64,000 nucleotides of DNA from NCBI GenBank assembly GCA_934486615.1, contig CAKSQO010000007.1, positions 1-64,000 on the forward strand, given 5' to 3'. The notes below the pieces were generated by a model. That model was not told the DNA's origin, did not search any database, and saw nothing but the letters and a program-made list of their open reading frames with translations. Each line of letters opens with the position of its first letter. Position 1 is the first letter of the stretch. The translations under genes and the position numbers were made by a program. Positions 42,142-50,779 of the stretch are shown piece after piece. Source of the stretch: an uncultured Eubacteriales bacterium. GTDB lineage: Bacteria > Bacillota > Clostridia > Oscillospirales > Acutalibacteraceae.

Positions 42142-42582
42142 TTGCCGCTCAAGCAATCACAGCAGCTGCGCAGGTTCAACTATCTGCTCGGCGAGCAGGA
42201 TGCGGTATACCACGCGATGTCGCTGCATTTTGGAATAAGCGACAGCATTTCAATGATACTCTACGCCTTGTACGGCGAGGGCGGCGCGCTGCCCATCGCC
42301 GACATTATCCGCCTGTACGGGCTTACAAAGCAGACGGTCAACTCGGCGCTCAGAAGGCTTGAAGCCGAGGGAAAAGTCACGCTTGAGAACGTTTCCGGGC
42401 GCAGCAAGCGCGTGCGTCTGACCGCCGAGGGCGACGCGTTTTGCGAAAAAACCGTCGCGCAGATAATAGCTGCGGAAAACGAAGTGCTCGCCTCCTGGTC
42501 AAAGGAGGAAAGCGAGCAGTACCTCGCCCTGACCGAGCGATTTATTAAACAAATGAAAGAAAAATCGGAGAAAATGAAATGA
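42142..42582 (+). CDS. MarR-family regulator of the second MATE pump
   Basis: The start is a TTG at 42142, eight bases after GGAGG; the reading from 42127 would begin inside the RBS. The 146-residue protein has a winged helix with LPIADIIRLYGLTKQTVNSALRRLEAEGKVTLE (recognition helix KQTVNSALRRLE) and the wing SGRSKRVRLTAEG. It is coupled to the MATE gene by an ATGA overlap, so it very likely controls that pump and itself. Confidence 0.9.
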   Translation: MPLKQSQQLRRFNYLLGEQDAVYHAMSLHFGISDSISMILYALYGEGGALPIADIIRLYGLTKQTVNSALRRLEAEGKVTLENVSGRSKRVRLTAEGDAFCEKTVAQIIAAENEVLASWSKEESEQYLALTERFIKQMKEKSEKMK

Positions 42583-43916
42583 TACAGCTTTCTGATAAAT
42601 TTTCATACCCGCGCCTGCTGCGCTTTACCCTGCCGTCGATACTGATGATGATATTTACCTCTGTCTACGGTGTTGTCGACGGCTTTTTTGTCTCAAACTA
42701 TGTCGGCAAGACGCCGTTTGCGGCGGTCAACCTGATAATGCCCGTGCTGATTATAACCGGCTGCATCGGCTTCATTTTCGGCACAGGCGGTGCGGCGCTC
42801 ATCTCGAAAACCGTCGGCGAGGGCGACCGCAAAAGGGCCAACGCCATATTCTCGATGAACGTCTGGGTCTCTGCGGGGCTGGGAGTCGCCGTCGCGACGA
42901 TCGGCTTTGTGCTTATGCCGACGCTCGCGCGCCTGCTCGGCGCAGAGGGCGCGCTGCTTGACAACTGCGTGCTCTACGGCCGCATCAACCTGATCGCGCT
43001 GCCGTTTTTCATACTGCAGTACGAGTTCCAGTGCCTGTTCGCCGCGGCCGAAAAGCCGAAGCTCGGGCTGTACGTCACGCTCGCTTCGGGCTTTACGAAT
43101 ATGATACTCGACTGGCTCTTTGTCGCCGTGTTCAGGTTCGGACTTGCCGGAGCGGCCGTCGCGACAAGCCTCAGCCAGTTCATCGGCGGCGCCGTGCCGC
43201 TTGTCTACTTCGCCCTGCCGAACAAGAGCCTGTTCAGGCTCTGCAGACCATGCTTTGACCTTAAAGCGATTGCCAGAACCTGCTCAAACGGTTCGTCCGA
43301 ATTTATGAGCAGCGTTTCGTCCTCGATTGTCGGTATGCTGTACAACTTCCAGCTGATGAAGTATGCCGGCGAAAGCGGCATCTCCGCCTACGGAGTGCTG
43401 ATGTACGTCAGCCTCGTTTTCCATTCAATATTCATCGGCTACTCAGTCGGCTCGTCGCCCATCATCAGCTATAATTTCGGCGCTGAGAACTACACCCGAC
43501 TGCGCGAGATGATGAAAAAGGGGCTTGTCATAATCTCAGTCAGCGCCGCCGCGATGTTCGCCGCAGGCGAGCTGCTCAGCGAGCCGTTTGCGCGGCTGTT
43601 TGTAAGCTACGACGCCGAGCTGCTCGAAATGACGACGCGCGCGTTCAGGTTCTACTCGTTCTCGTTTCTGCCGTCGGGCTTCTCGATATTCGGCTCGGCA
43701 TTCTTCACCGCGCTCAACGACGGCCTGACCTCGGCGCTCATTTCGTTTTTGCGCACGCTCGTTTTTCAGGTCGCGGCGGTGCTGATATTCCCGCTTATCT
43801 GGGAGCTTGACGGCATCTGGCTGTCGATAATCGGCGCGGAGGTTATGGCAATAATTGTCACGTCCGTATTTTTCATCGCAAAGCGCAAAAAATATCACCT
43901 GACGGCCGAAAAATAA
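42579..43916 (+). CDS. MATE family efflux transporter (MarR-linked)
   Basis: The 445-residue protein has about 12 membrane segments and the MATE N-terminus PSILMMIFTSVYGVVDGFFVS. FGTGGAALISKTVGEGDRKRA is the conserved cytoplasmic loop (SKTVGEGDRKRA). It is clearly different from the first MATE in the window and closer to the MepA/NorM-like subgroup that travels with MarR regulators. It overlaps the regulator by four bases. Confidence 0.9.
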   Translation: MIQLSDKFSYPRLLRFTLPSILMMIFTSVYGVVDGFFVSNYVGKTPFAAVNLIMPVLIITGCIGFIFGTGGAALISKTVGEGDRKRANAIFSMNVWVSAGLGVAVATIGFVLMPTLARLLGAEGALLDNCVLYGRINLIALPFFILQYEFQCLFAAAEKPKLGLYVTLASGFTNMILDWLFVAVFRFGLAGAAVATSLSQFIGGAVPLVYFALPNKSLFRLCRPCFDLKAIARTCSNGSSEFMSSVSSSIVGMLYNFQLMKYAGESGISAYGVLMYVSLVFHSIFIGYSVGSSPIISYNFGAENYTRLREMMKKGLVIISVSAAAMFAAGELLSEPFARLFVSYDAELLEMTTRAFRFYSFSFLPSGFSIFGSAFFTALNDGLTSALISFLRTLVFQVAAVLIFPLIWELDGIWLSIIGAEVMAIIVTSVFFIAKRKKYHLTAEK

Positions 43917-43918
43917 AT

Positions 43919-43947
43919 TTGACTTTTATTCCTTTCGGACGTATGAT
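43919..43947 (+). promoter_or_regulatory. Promoter of rubrerythrin
   Basis: TTGACT (43919-43924), 17-bp spacer, TATGAT (43942-43947); it begins just after the MATE stop. Confidence 0.75.
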
Positions 43948-43982
43948 AAAAGCAGAAATTCAGCCTGAAAGGAACTGATAAT

Positions 43983-44528
43983 ATGGTGAAACAGAATAAA
44001 TATTCGGGCACTCAAACCGAGAAAAACCTGATGGCCGCCTTCTCGGGCGAGTCCGAAGCGCGCAACAAATACACCTATTTTGCCTCCGTCGCAAAGAAGC
44101 AGGGCTTTGAGCAGATAGCCGCTCTGTTCCTGAAAACAGCCGAGAATGAAAAGGAGCACGCAAAGCTCTGGTTCAAGGAGCTGAACGGTCTCGGCGACAC
44201 CGCCGAAAACCTCGTTTCGGCCGCCGAGGGTGAAAACTACGAGTGGACCGATATGTACGCGGGCTTCGCTGAGACCGCCGAAAAAGAGGGCTTCCCCGAG
44301 CTTGCGCATCGCTTCAGGCTCATCGCCGCGGTCGAGAAGCACCACGAGGAGCGCTACCGCGCGCTGCTGCACAACATTGAGACGGCCGAGGTCTTTGCCA
44401 AAAGCGAGGTCAAAGTGTGGGAGTGCCGCAACTGCGGTCACATCGTCGTCGGCACAAGCGCGCCCGAGGTCTGTCCCGCGTGCAATCATCCGCAGGCTTA
44501 TTTTGAGATAAGCGCAGACAATTATTGA
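43983..44528 (+). CDS. rbr: Rubrerythrin
   Basis: The 181-residue protein has a four-helix ferritin-like domain (about 1-140) with the diiron ligands in FSGESEARNKY, ENEKEHAKLW and EKHHEERY. A C-terminal rubredoxin domain has WECRNCGHIVVG and CPACNHP (CxxC twice). It reduces hydrogen peroxide in anaerobes. A PAS-domain gene follows 13 bp later, probably co-transcribed. Confidence 0.96.
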   Translation: MVKQNKYSGTQTEKNLMAAFSGESEARNKYTYFASVAKKQGFEQIAALFLKTAENEKEHAKLWFKELNGLGDTAENLVSAAEGENYEWTDMYAGFAETAEKEGFPELAHRFRLIAAVEKHHEERYRALLHNIETAEVFAKSEVKVWECRNCGHIVVGTSAPEVCPACNHPQAYFEISADNY

Positions 44529-44541
44529 TCGGCGGTGCGCT

Positions 44542-44916
44542 ATGGAGCTTGCACCGTTTTTCAAGGCGATAGTCGACTCCGACAACGAGTCGGTCGTCGT
44601 CTGCGACCTTGACCACACGATAATTTATATGAACCCCGCGGCCGTGAAAAGCTATTCAAAGCGCGGCGGGGCGGCGCTTGTGGGCAGGAGCGTGCTCGAC
44701 TGCCACGCGCCGGGCTCGGTCGAAAGCATAAAGAAAATTGCCGCGTGGTTTGCCGAGAGCGAGGAGCACAACTCGGTTTTCACGGGCTTTATCGAAAAGA
44801 AGGGCATGGATTACTATATAATCGCGCTGCGCGACGAGTCGGGCAAGCTTATCGGCTACTACGAGCGGCACTGCACACGCACCCGCGAAAGCGGCAAGCC
44901 CTACGATATGAACTGA
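44542..44916 (+). CDS. Stand-alone PAS domain protein
   Basis: The 124-residue protein is one PAS domain: ESVVVCDLDHTIIYMNPAAVKSYSKRGG as the first strands and helix (VVVCDLDHTIIYMNP), LVGRSVLDCHAP, and the closing strands DYYIIALRDESGKLIGYYERH (IIALRDESGKLIGYYE). The conserved DCH and the final R/H could bind a cofactor, but none is certain. With rubrerythrin upstream it may sense redox state or oxidants. It has no output domain, so it probably acts by binding another protein. Confidence 0.82.
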   Translation: MELAPFFKAIVDSDNESVVVCDLDHTIIYMNPAAVKSYSKRGGAALVGRSVLDCHAPGSVESIKKIAAWFAESEEHNSVFTGFIEKKGMDYYIIALRDESGKLIGYYERHCTRTRESGKPYDMN

Positions 44917-44940
44917 AAAACCGCGCACTTTTGAATGAAC

Positions 44941-44995
44941 AGCACCCCACTTGTCAGACAGAACGATACACTGTCTGACAAACGGGGTGCTGTTT
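44941..44995 (+). terminator. Strong terminator after the PAS gene
   Basis: AGCACCCC and TTGTCAGACAG pair with CTGTCTGACAA and GGGGTGCT around a nine-base loop, followed by GTTTTC. Confidence 0.9.
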
Positions 44996-45100
44996 TCAGT
45001 TCGGAGGCGGGATTTTTGGGCTTGAGAGATGTTGGTGCGGGCTTTAAGCAGGCTTATTAAAATGCGCGGATTGCACTCATTCCCGCACGCTGAATCAGGC

Positions 45101-46333
45101 TCAATCCTCCTGCGTGCGCTTTACGATATGATTGTCCGCCGCATCCACGGCGACCCTGTCGGCCGAAAGGCTGCCCGCCGCGAGCACAGTCAACATCAGC
45201 ACGATCACCTGCGGCCACGCGAGCGTTACGTCGAACATACCGTGTGCAAACGCTCCTGCGGCTGCGGCAATCGCAAGAGAGGAGTAGGCGCGGTTGCGGC
45301 GGTGATACTCGCGGATTATCGGCAGCATGGCCAGTATGACGTAGAACGTGACCATCAGAAAGCCGACTGTCCCAAAGCTGAGCAGGCCGTCAAAAATGAT
45401 GTTGTGCGCATTGGTCGTGACCCTGACCTCGTGTATGCCGAGCTGCGCCGCCTGTCCTGCGTAATCGGGACTGAACGCCATATAGGACAGTATCCCGCGC
45501 CCGAACACCGGCGCTTTTTTGAACATTATCGCGGCCAGCTCCCAGATGTGCACGCGCATCTCGAACGAGTGCCGCGCGTCGACAAGGCGCGGCAGCAGCT
45601 GCGGCACGGTGATGATCGCGACCGCTCCCGCAACGCCGAGCGCCGCAAACACGGCAAGCAGCTTAAAGCGGCGCTTGAGAGCAAGCATAACGATGAAGCC
45701 GACGACCAGCTCGATCATTCCCATAAGCGAGCCGCACAGCATCGTTCCGATGAGGTTCGCGGCGATGGTTACGCAGTAGAGCTTGAAGTCGCCCTTGCGC
45801 TCGATCAGCATATGCACGCTGATAAGTATGGCGATGCAGATAACGCTCGAATACAGATTGGGGTTGCCGAAAAGGCTGGCCGAGCGCAGCTCGTCGTTTG
45901 ACGGCAGCACGATGCTGTGCACCGCAAGACGCGGAAAGCGGAGGTAGACCGCCTTTTCGACCGCAGCGTATATGGCAGCAACGATGCTCATAATGCACAC
46001 GGCGTCAAACGCTCTGTCCGCCGTTTTGGCGGTTATCGTGCACTTGATATAGATAAACAGCGTGAACACAAGCAGTATCCCCGCGCCGCAGACGACGCCG
46101 AGCCAGTTGCGGTGCACGGCGGGCGGAATGAGCGCCACGGGCACAAACGGCAGCAGAAACACGCTGTTGCGGTAGCCGAAGATAATCTTGCGCGTTCTCG
46201 GTGCTGCGAGCAGGGCGACGGCAATAACGCTCAGCGCGACGAGCGACAACGCCCAGGGGAAGAACGCGGCGACCGCTGTCGCAACGATTATAATTTCATC
46301 GGTAAGGCCGTTTTTAAGCAGCTTCTTTATCAT
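45101..46333 (-). CDS. O-antigen ligase/polymerase-like membrane protein
   Basis: The start at 46333 (MIKKLLKNGLTDEI) follows GGGGG. The 410-residue protein has about 10-12 membrane segments and a large loop (about 255-320) with HSFEMRVHIWELAAIMFKKAPVFGRG. That loop carries the R-x-x-x-W motif and GRG of Wzy_C/WaaL proteins. These enzymes link or polymerise lipid-carried glycans outside the membrane. No other glycan genes are adjacent; the GT-C enzyme at 31745 may be functionally related. Confidence 0.82.
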   Translation of the reverse strand: MIKKLLKNGLTDEIIIVATAVAAFFPWALSLVALSVIAVALLAAPRTRKIIFGYRNSVFLLPFVPVALIPPAVHRNWLGVVCGAGILLVFTLFIYIKCTITAKTADRAFDAVCIMSIVAAIYAAVEKAVYLRFPRLAVHSIVLPSNDELRSASLFGNPNLYSSVICIAILISVHMLIERKGDFKLYCVTIAANLIGTMLCGSLMGMIELVVGFIVMLALKRRFKLLAVFAALGVAGAVAIITVPQLLPRLVDARHSFEMRVHIWELAAIMFKKAPVFGRGILSYMAFSPDYAGQAAQLGIHEVRVTTNAHNIIFDGLLSFGTVGFLMVTFYVILAMLPIIREYHRRNRAYSSLAIAAAAGAFAHGMFDVTLAWPQVIVLMLTVLAAGSLSADRVAVDAADNHIVKRTQED

Positions 46334-46519
46334 TGCCGCGCCCCCTTTCCCGTTTAAAATTATGTTGATAATAGCATATATCGCGCTCAAATTCAATATT
46401 CGTCGTTAAATTGTAAACTGCGGTAACATTATTGTAACTTAAATCAAGCCGCGAAAATTCGCTCACCCTCGGCGATTTCAGCGGCCTTTTGCCGCTTTTA
46501 ACTGCCCGCACATAAGCTC

Positions 46520-46554
46520 AAAAGCCGCCCCTCCGAAGCGGAGAGGCGGCTTTT
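46520..46554 (-). terminator. Terminator after the NCS2 permease
   Basis: AAAAGCCGCC (46520-46529) pairs with GGCGGCTTTT (46545-46554), with inner CTCC/GGAG pairing; T runs on both sides. Confidence 0.85.
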
Positions 46555-46566
46555 GGTTATAGGCTG

Positions 46567-47994
46567 TTATACGACAAGGAAGAACTTGACGAGGAACAGC
46601 GCAGAGATGATGTAGGTCAGCACAGAGACTTCCTTAGCCTTGCCGGTGAACACCTTGATAACGGTGTAGGAGATAAGGCCGAGGCCGATTCCGTGGCCGA
46701 TAGAGCCGGAGATCGGCATGCTGATGAGCATGAGCGCCGCGGGCAGCCCCTGCGACATATCGTCAAAGTTGATCTTCTTCAGGCCGCCGAGCATCAGCAG
46801 GCCGACGTAGATCAGCGCCGACGAAGTGGCCGCAGCGGGGATAATAGCCGCAACAGGTGCGATGAACATACAGGCGAGGAAGAGGATACCGGTCGTCAGA
46901 GCGGTAAGACCCGTGCGGCCGCCCGCCTCAACGCCCGAAGCCGACTCAACAAAGGTGGTGACGGTGGAGGTACCGGTCACAGAACCCGCAACAGTACCGA
47001 TAGCGTCGGAAAGCAGCGCTTCCTTCATCTTGGGCATATTGCCGTTCTCGTCGACCATCCCCGCGCGCGAAGCCGTGCCGACGAGCGTGCCGATGGTATC
47101 GAACATATCAATCATGCAGAACGTGATAACAAGTGTGATGACCGTGAACCAGCCGACCTGCATAAGGCCGGAGAAGTTGAACCTGAACAGGGTCGTCTCG
47201 GCCATATCGCCGAACTGCGGCAGGAAGGACGCGCCCTTGAGCGACTCAAACGGATTGACTCCGAGGAAGAGCGCCTCGCCGCCCCAGTAGATAACGGAGC
47301 CGCAGAGCATACCGATAAGCACCGCGCCCTTGACCTTGTAGTGGGCAAGGATAACGATGATGAACAGGCCGATGAACATGGTCGCGACGGTCAGCACCAT
47401 AGCGCCGTAGCTGCCGCCGAGCGCCTTTTTGATAACGCTCGGGGTCAGCGCGCCGAAGAAGTCGCGCATAACGTAGTGGGCGTTGCCTTCAGCGTCATAA
47501 ACGCCCGCATTCGAGCCTACGCCGATGTTGAGCAGCATAAGGCCGATGGCAGGTCCGATGCCGAGGCGGATTCCGAGCGGGATAGCCGTAACTATCTTAT
47601 CGCGCACGTTGAAAAGGGACAGCAGCACAAACACGATGCCCTCGATGAGGATAATGCACAGCGCTGCCTGGAACGAAGCTACATAGCTGAGTCCCGTCAT
47701 TCCGACAATGTTGCCGACAACTACCGCAAAGAAGCTGTTGAGTCCCATACCGGGTGCCATCGCAAACGGCTTGTTGGCGAGAAACGCCATTGCGAACGTA
47801 CCGACTGCCGAAGCAATGCAGGTTGCAAGGAACACGCCGTTCCACAGCGCGTCGCCGCCCTGACTTCGGAAACCGGTCAGCAGGTTCGGGTTCAGGGCGA
47901 TGATGTAGGCCATCGTCATGAACGTGGTAAGTCCTGCGACGACTTCGGTGCGCACGGACGTACCGTTCTCTTTGAGTTTGAACAGTTTTTCCAT
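46567..47994 (-). CDS. NCS2-family purine permease (PbuG/AdeP-like)
   Basis: The start at 47994 (MEKLFKLKENGTSV) follows GGAGG at five bases. The 475-residue protein has about 12-14 membrane segments and family motifs FMTMAYIIALNPNLL, AMAPGMGLNSFFA, VTFCMIDMFDTIGTLVG and GRTGLTALTTG. This is the AzgA-like (COG2252) branch that imports adenine, guanine or hypoxanthine with protons. The ~190-nt leader (47995-48180) contains hairpins but no purine riboswitch I could recognise. Confidence 0.93.
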   Translation of the reverse strand: MEKLFKLKENGTSVRTEVVAGLTTFMTMAYIIALNPNLLTGFRSQGGDALWNGVFLATCIASAVGTFAMAFLANKPFAMAPGMGLNSFFAVVVGNIVGMTGLSYVASFQAALCIILIEGIVFVLLSLFNVRDKIVTAIPLGIRLGIGPAIGLMLLNIGVGSNAGVYDAEGNAHYVMRDFFGALTPSVIKKALGGSYGAMVLTVATMFIGLFIIVILAHYKVKGAVLIGMLCGSVIYWGGEALFLGVNPFESLKGASFLPQFGDMAETTLFRFNFSGLMQVGWFTVITLVITFCMIDMFDTIGTLVGTASRAGMVDENGNMPKMKEALLSDAIGTVAGSVTGTSTVTTFVESASGVEAGGRTGLTALTTGILFLACMFIAPVAAIIPAAATSSALIYVGLLMLGGLKKINFDDMSQGLPAALMLISMPISGSIGHGIGLGLISYTVIKVFTGKAKEVSVLTYIISALFLVKFFLVV

Positions 47995-48243
47995 TTCTAC
48001 CTCCGTAAAAACACGTTTTCCCTTTCGCTTTTTCTCAAAAAGCCGACGCTTTAAGGCAATCCACAAGGCTCTCCTTTAACGCTCAAAACCGCCGAAAGCA
48101 GAGCTTGTGCGTTTGAGCGCACGCGCCTTCGGACGGTTAAGAGATTTAAAGCAAAGCAGCGCCTGTGAGCCGGTCTTCGGCGGCCTTTCAGGCAAAAAGC
48201 GGAACATATAACGCGGTTAAGACCGCGGCTATATATTATAATA

Positions 48244-49662
48244 TCACTTTATCATTGATTTGTACAGCTTAATATACGCATTTGCGCTTGCGCCCCAGCT
48301 GTTATCGCAGCGCATTGCACGCTGAGTGAGAACTTTCCACCCTTCACGGTCCTTGAAGCCCTCGACGGCGCGGTACACGGCGTGCGCCATATCATCGGCA
48401 TTATAGTTGGCAAAGGTGAAGCCGTTGCCCCCTCCGAGGCCGCTGTCGGAAATCGTGTCGCGCAAGCCACCCGTCTCACGCACGACGGGAATGCTGCCGT
48501 AGCGCAGCGCGACCATCTGCGACAGGCCGCACGGCTCGCTCTTGCTCGGCATCAGGAAGATGTCGCTGCCCGCGTATATTTTGTGCGCGAGGTCGGGATT
48601 GAAGCCCGTTGCAAGCCTGAAACGGTCGGGGTAGCGATTGGCTGTCTCGTACATAAAAGTCTCGTACTCGTAGTCGCCGCTGCCGAGAACTATCATCTGC
48701 ACGCCGAAGCTCAAAATCGAGTCAAGGCGCGCCTTGACGAGGTCGAGCCCTTTGTGCGAAACAAGGCGCGTGACCATCGCGATGAGCGGGATCGAGTCGG
48801 TGCGTTTAAGCCCCATCAGCTCCTGCAAAGCAGCCTTGTCGGCGGCCTTGCCCTCGAGATTGTCGGACGAGTAGTGCGCGACGATTGCTTTGTCGGTCTC
48901 GGGGTTGTAAACGTCGGTGTCGATGCCGTTGACTATACCGCACAGCTTCCACTCGCGCTCGCGCAGAATGGAGTCAAGGCCGTGCGAGTACCACGGGTCG
49001 AGTATCTCTTTGGCGTAGGTCGGGCTGACGGTGCTGACGCGGTGTGCGCACTCGATGGCGCCCTTCATCAGGTTGATGCAGTCGCCGTACTCGACAAGGC
49101 TCGACTCGCTTGACGGAATACCGAACACGTCCTCGAGTATCTCCTTGCCGAACTTGCCCTGATACTGGATATTATGAATGGTGAACAGCGTCTTTATGTT
49201 CCTGTACCTGTCATCGTCCCGGTAGAACAGGCGCAGATACACGGGAATGAGCGCAGTCTGCCAATCGTTGCAATGAATGATGTCGGGCGCGTAGTCAATG
49301 ACCTTCAGCACCTCGAGCACCGCGCGGGAGAAGAATGCGAAGCGCTCAGCATCGTCATAGTGGCCGTAAAGGCTGCCGCGCTTGAAGTAATAGAGGTTGT
49401 CGATGAAGTAGTAGACAACGCCGTCGACCTTGGCCTCGAAAATGCCGCAGTACTGCCTGCGCCACGCGACGGGGACGGAGATCGAGGTTATAAACTGCAT
49501 CGTATCGCGCAGCTGCTGCGGAATGGTGTCGTAAAGCGGCAGAATGATGCGTGCGCCGACCAGACGTGCGCGCAGCGCCTTGGGCAGAGCGCCCGAAACG
49601 TCGGCTAAGCCACCCGACATAGCGAACGGATAAGCTTCACTTGTTGCGAACAATACCTTCAT
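48244..49662 (-). CDS. glgA: Glycogen synthase (ADP-glucose)
   Basis: The 472-residue GT5 protein has two Rossmann domains. The N-terminus FATSEAYPFAMSGGLADVSGALP aligns with the KTGGL motif, but the Lys is replaced (MSGGL). HCNDWQTALIP and FTIHNIQYQG follow. The C-terminal part has IAMVTRLVSHKGLDL and the catalytic region MPSKSEPCGLSQMVALRYGSIPVVRETGGL (SKSEPCGLSQM). It elongates alpha-1,4-glucan from ADP-glucose. It is the last gene of glgB-glgC-glgD-glgA, one base after glgD. Confidence 0.95.
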   Translation of the reverse strand: MKVLFATSEAYPFAMSGGLADVSGALPKALRARLVGARIILPLYDTIPQQLRDTMQFITSISVPVAWRRQYCGIFEAKVDGVVYYFIDNLYYFKRGSLYGHYDDAERFAFFSRAVLEVLKVIDYAPDIIHCNDWQTALIPVYLRLFYRDDDRYRNIKTLFTIHNIQYQGKFGKEILEDVFGIPSSESSLVEYGDCINLMKGAIECAHRVSTVSPTYAKEILDPWYSHGLDSILREREWKLCGIVNGIDTDVYNPETDKAIVAHYSSDNLEGKAADKAALQELMGLKRTDSIPLIAMVTRLVSHKGLDLVKARLDSILSFGVQMIVLGSGDYEYETFMYETANRYPDRFRLATGFNPDLAHKIYAGSDIFLMPSKSEPCGLSQMVALRYGSIPVVRETGGLRDTISDSGLGGGNGFTFANYNADDMAHAVYRAVEGFKDREGWKVLTQRAMRCDNSWGASANAYIKLYKSMIK

Positions 49663-49663
49663 T

Positions 49664-50779
49664 TTACACCACGCTGCCCTTTCTTATATAGACCGTATAC
49701 ATCTCTGAGCCCGAAAGCGTTCTGCCCGAGCTGATTTTCGTATTCTTGTCGGTGCATACGTAGTCGAGCGTGACATTCTCGCCAACGTCGGTCGCCTGCA
49801 TAAGCACGCAATTTCGCACCACGCTGCCCTTGCCGACCTTTACGCCGCGGAAGAGCACGCTGTTGACGACCTCACCCTCGATTATGCAGCCGTCGCTTAT
49901 CAGCGAGTTGCTGACGCTTGAATCGAGGCCGTACTTCGCAGGCATTTCGCTGCGCACTTTAGTATAGACCTGATGTTTGCCGCGGAACAGCTGCTGTCTG
50001 ACGTCCTTATCAAGGAGCTTCATATTTGTTGAAATATAGGTCTGCAGCGAGTCGATGACCTCTGCGCAGCCGCTGACCTTATAGCCGTAAAACGCGTAGT
50101 TGCCGAACTCACGCTGGAATATGTCGGACGCGAGATTCAGGCAGTTTCGGCTGACAGCACCTTCAATAAACTTGCGAAGCAGATCGCGCCTGATTATGAT
50201 AACATCAAGGCTGAAGTCACATTCAACCCCGTCTTGTGTAAGCATGATGTCCTCTATCCTGCCGTCGGCTGCGACCGATAAAGCCATAACGTCGTGGCGT
50301 CCGTTCGGAGACAGCCCGTGCTTATAAGCGAAAGTCGCATCGGCTCCGTTTTTAAGGTGCTGCTCAAACATATCCTTGAGGTCAAAGTTGCTGACGGTGT
50401 CGCCGTCGCAGAGAACAACGTATTCCTCTGTGCCACGGTCGATATAGTCCAGTATCGCCGCGATCGACATCAGCTTTGACTCATTCATCCCGCTGCCCGC
50501 AAAGGAGTTGGGCGGGATTATCACAAGTCCGCCGTTCCTGCGGGCAAGATCCCACGATTTGCCGCTTTCGATGTGGTCCATAAGCGACTTATAGTTGCTG
50601 CGCGTCACTACGGCGACACGGCTGACATCGGCGGAAACGAGGTTTGACAGCGTAAAGTCAATAAGCCTGTAGCGCGCGCCGAACGGCAGCGAGCTTATTG
50701 CCCGCTGCTCGGTCATCTCACCGAGCAGCTCGTCATTGGTGTTGCCGAATACAACCCCCATCAGCTTGTTCGTTTTCAT
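49664..50779 (-). CDS. glgD: GlgD, non-catalytic ADP-glucose pyrophosphorylase paralogue
   Basis: The 371-residue protein is a nucleotidyltransferase homologue of GlgC. The N-terminal GGQGSRL loop is replaced by VVFGNTNDELLG, which removes the pyrophosphorylase signature, while RYRLIDFTLSNLVSAD is kept. A left-handed beta-helix fills the C-terminus. In Bacillota GlgD joins GlgC and tunes its activity. Its ATG overlaps the glgC stop (ATGA). Confidence 0.95.
   Translation of the reverse strand: MKTNKLMGVVFGNTNDELLGEMTEQRAISSLPFGARYRLIDFTLSNLVSADVSRVAVVTRSNYKSLMDHIESGKSWDLARRNGGLVIIPPNSFAGSGMNESKLMSIAAILDYIDRGTEEYVVLCDGDTVSNFDLKDMFEQHLKNGADATFAYKHGLSPNGRHDVMALSVAADGRIEDIMLTQDGVECDFSLDVIIIRRDLLRKFIEGAVSRNCLNLASDIFQREFGNYAFYGYKVSGCAEVIDSLQTYISTNMKLLDKDVRQQLFRGKHQVYTKVRSEMPAKYGLDSSVSNSLISDGCIIEGEVVNSVLFRGVKVGKGSVVRNCVLMQATDVGENVTLDYVCTDKNTKISSGRTLSGSEMYTVYIRKGSVV

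Noticed and set aside
46693..48054. A 453-codon plus-strand frame opposite the NCS2 permease
   Set aside because: It is the antisense shadow of a hydrophobic protein, giving an Arg/Asp/His-rich product with no RBS.
47995..48243. Purine riboswitch in the NCS2 permease leader
   Set aside because: The leader is long and structured, but the conserved purine-aptamer loops could not be found.
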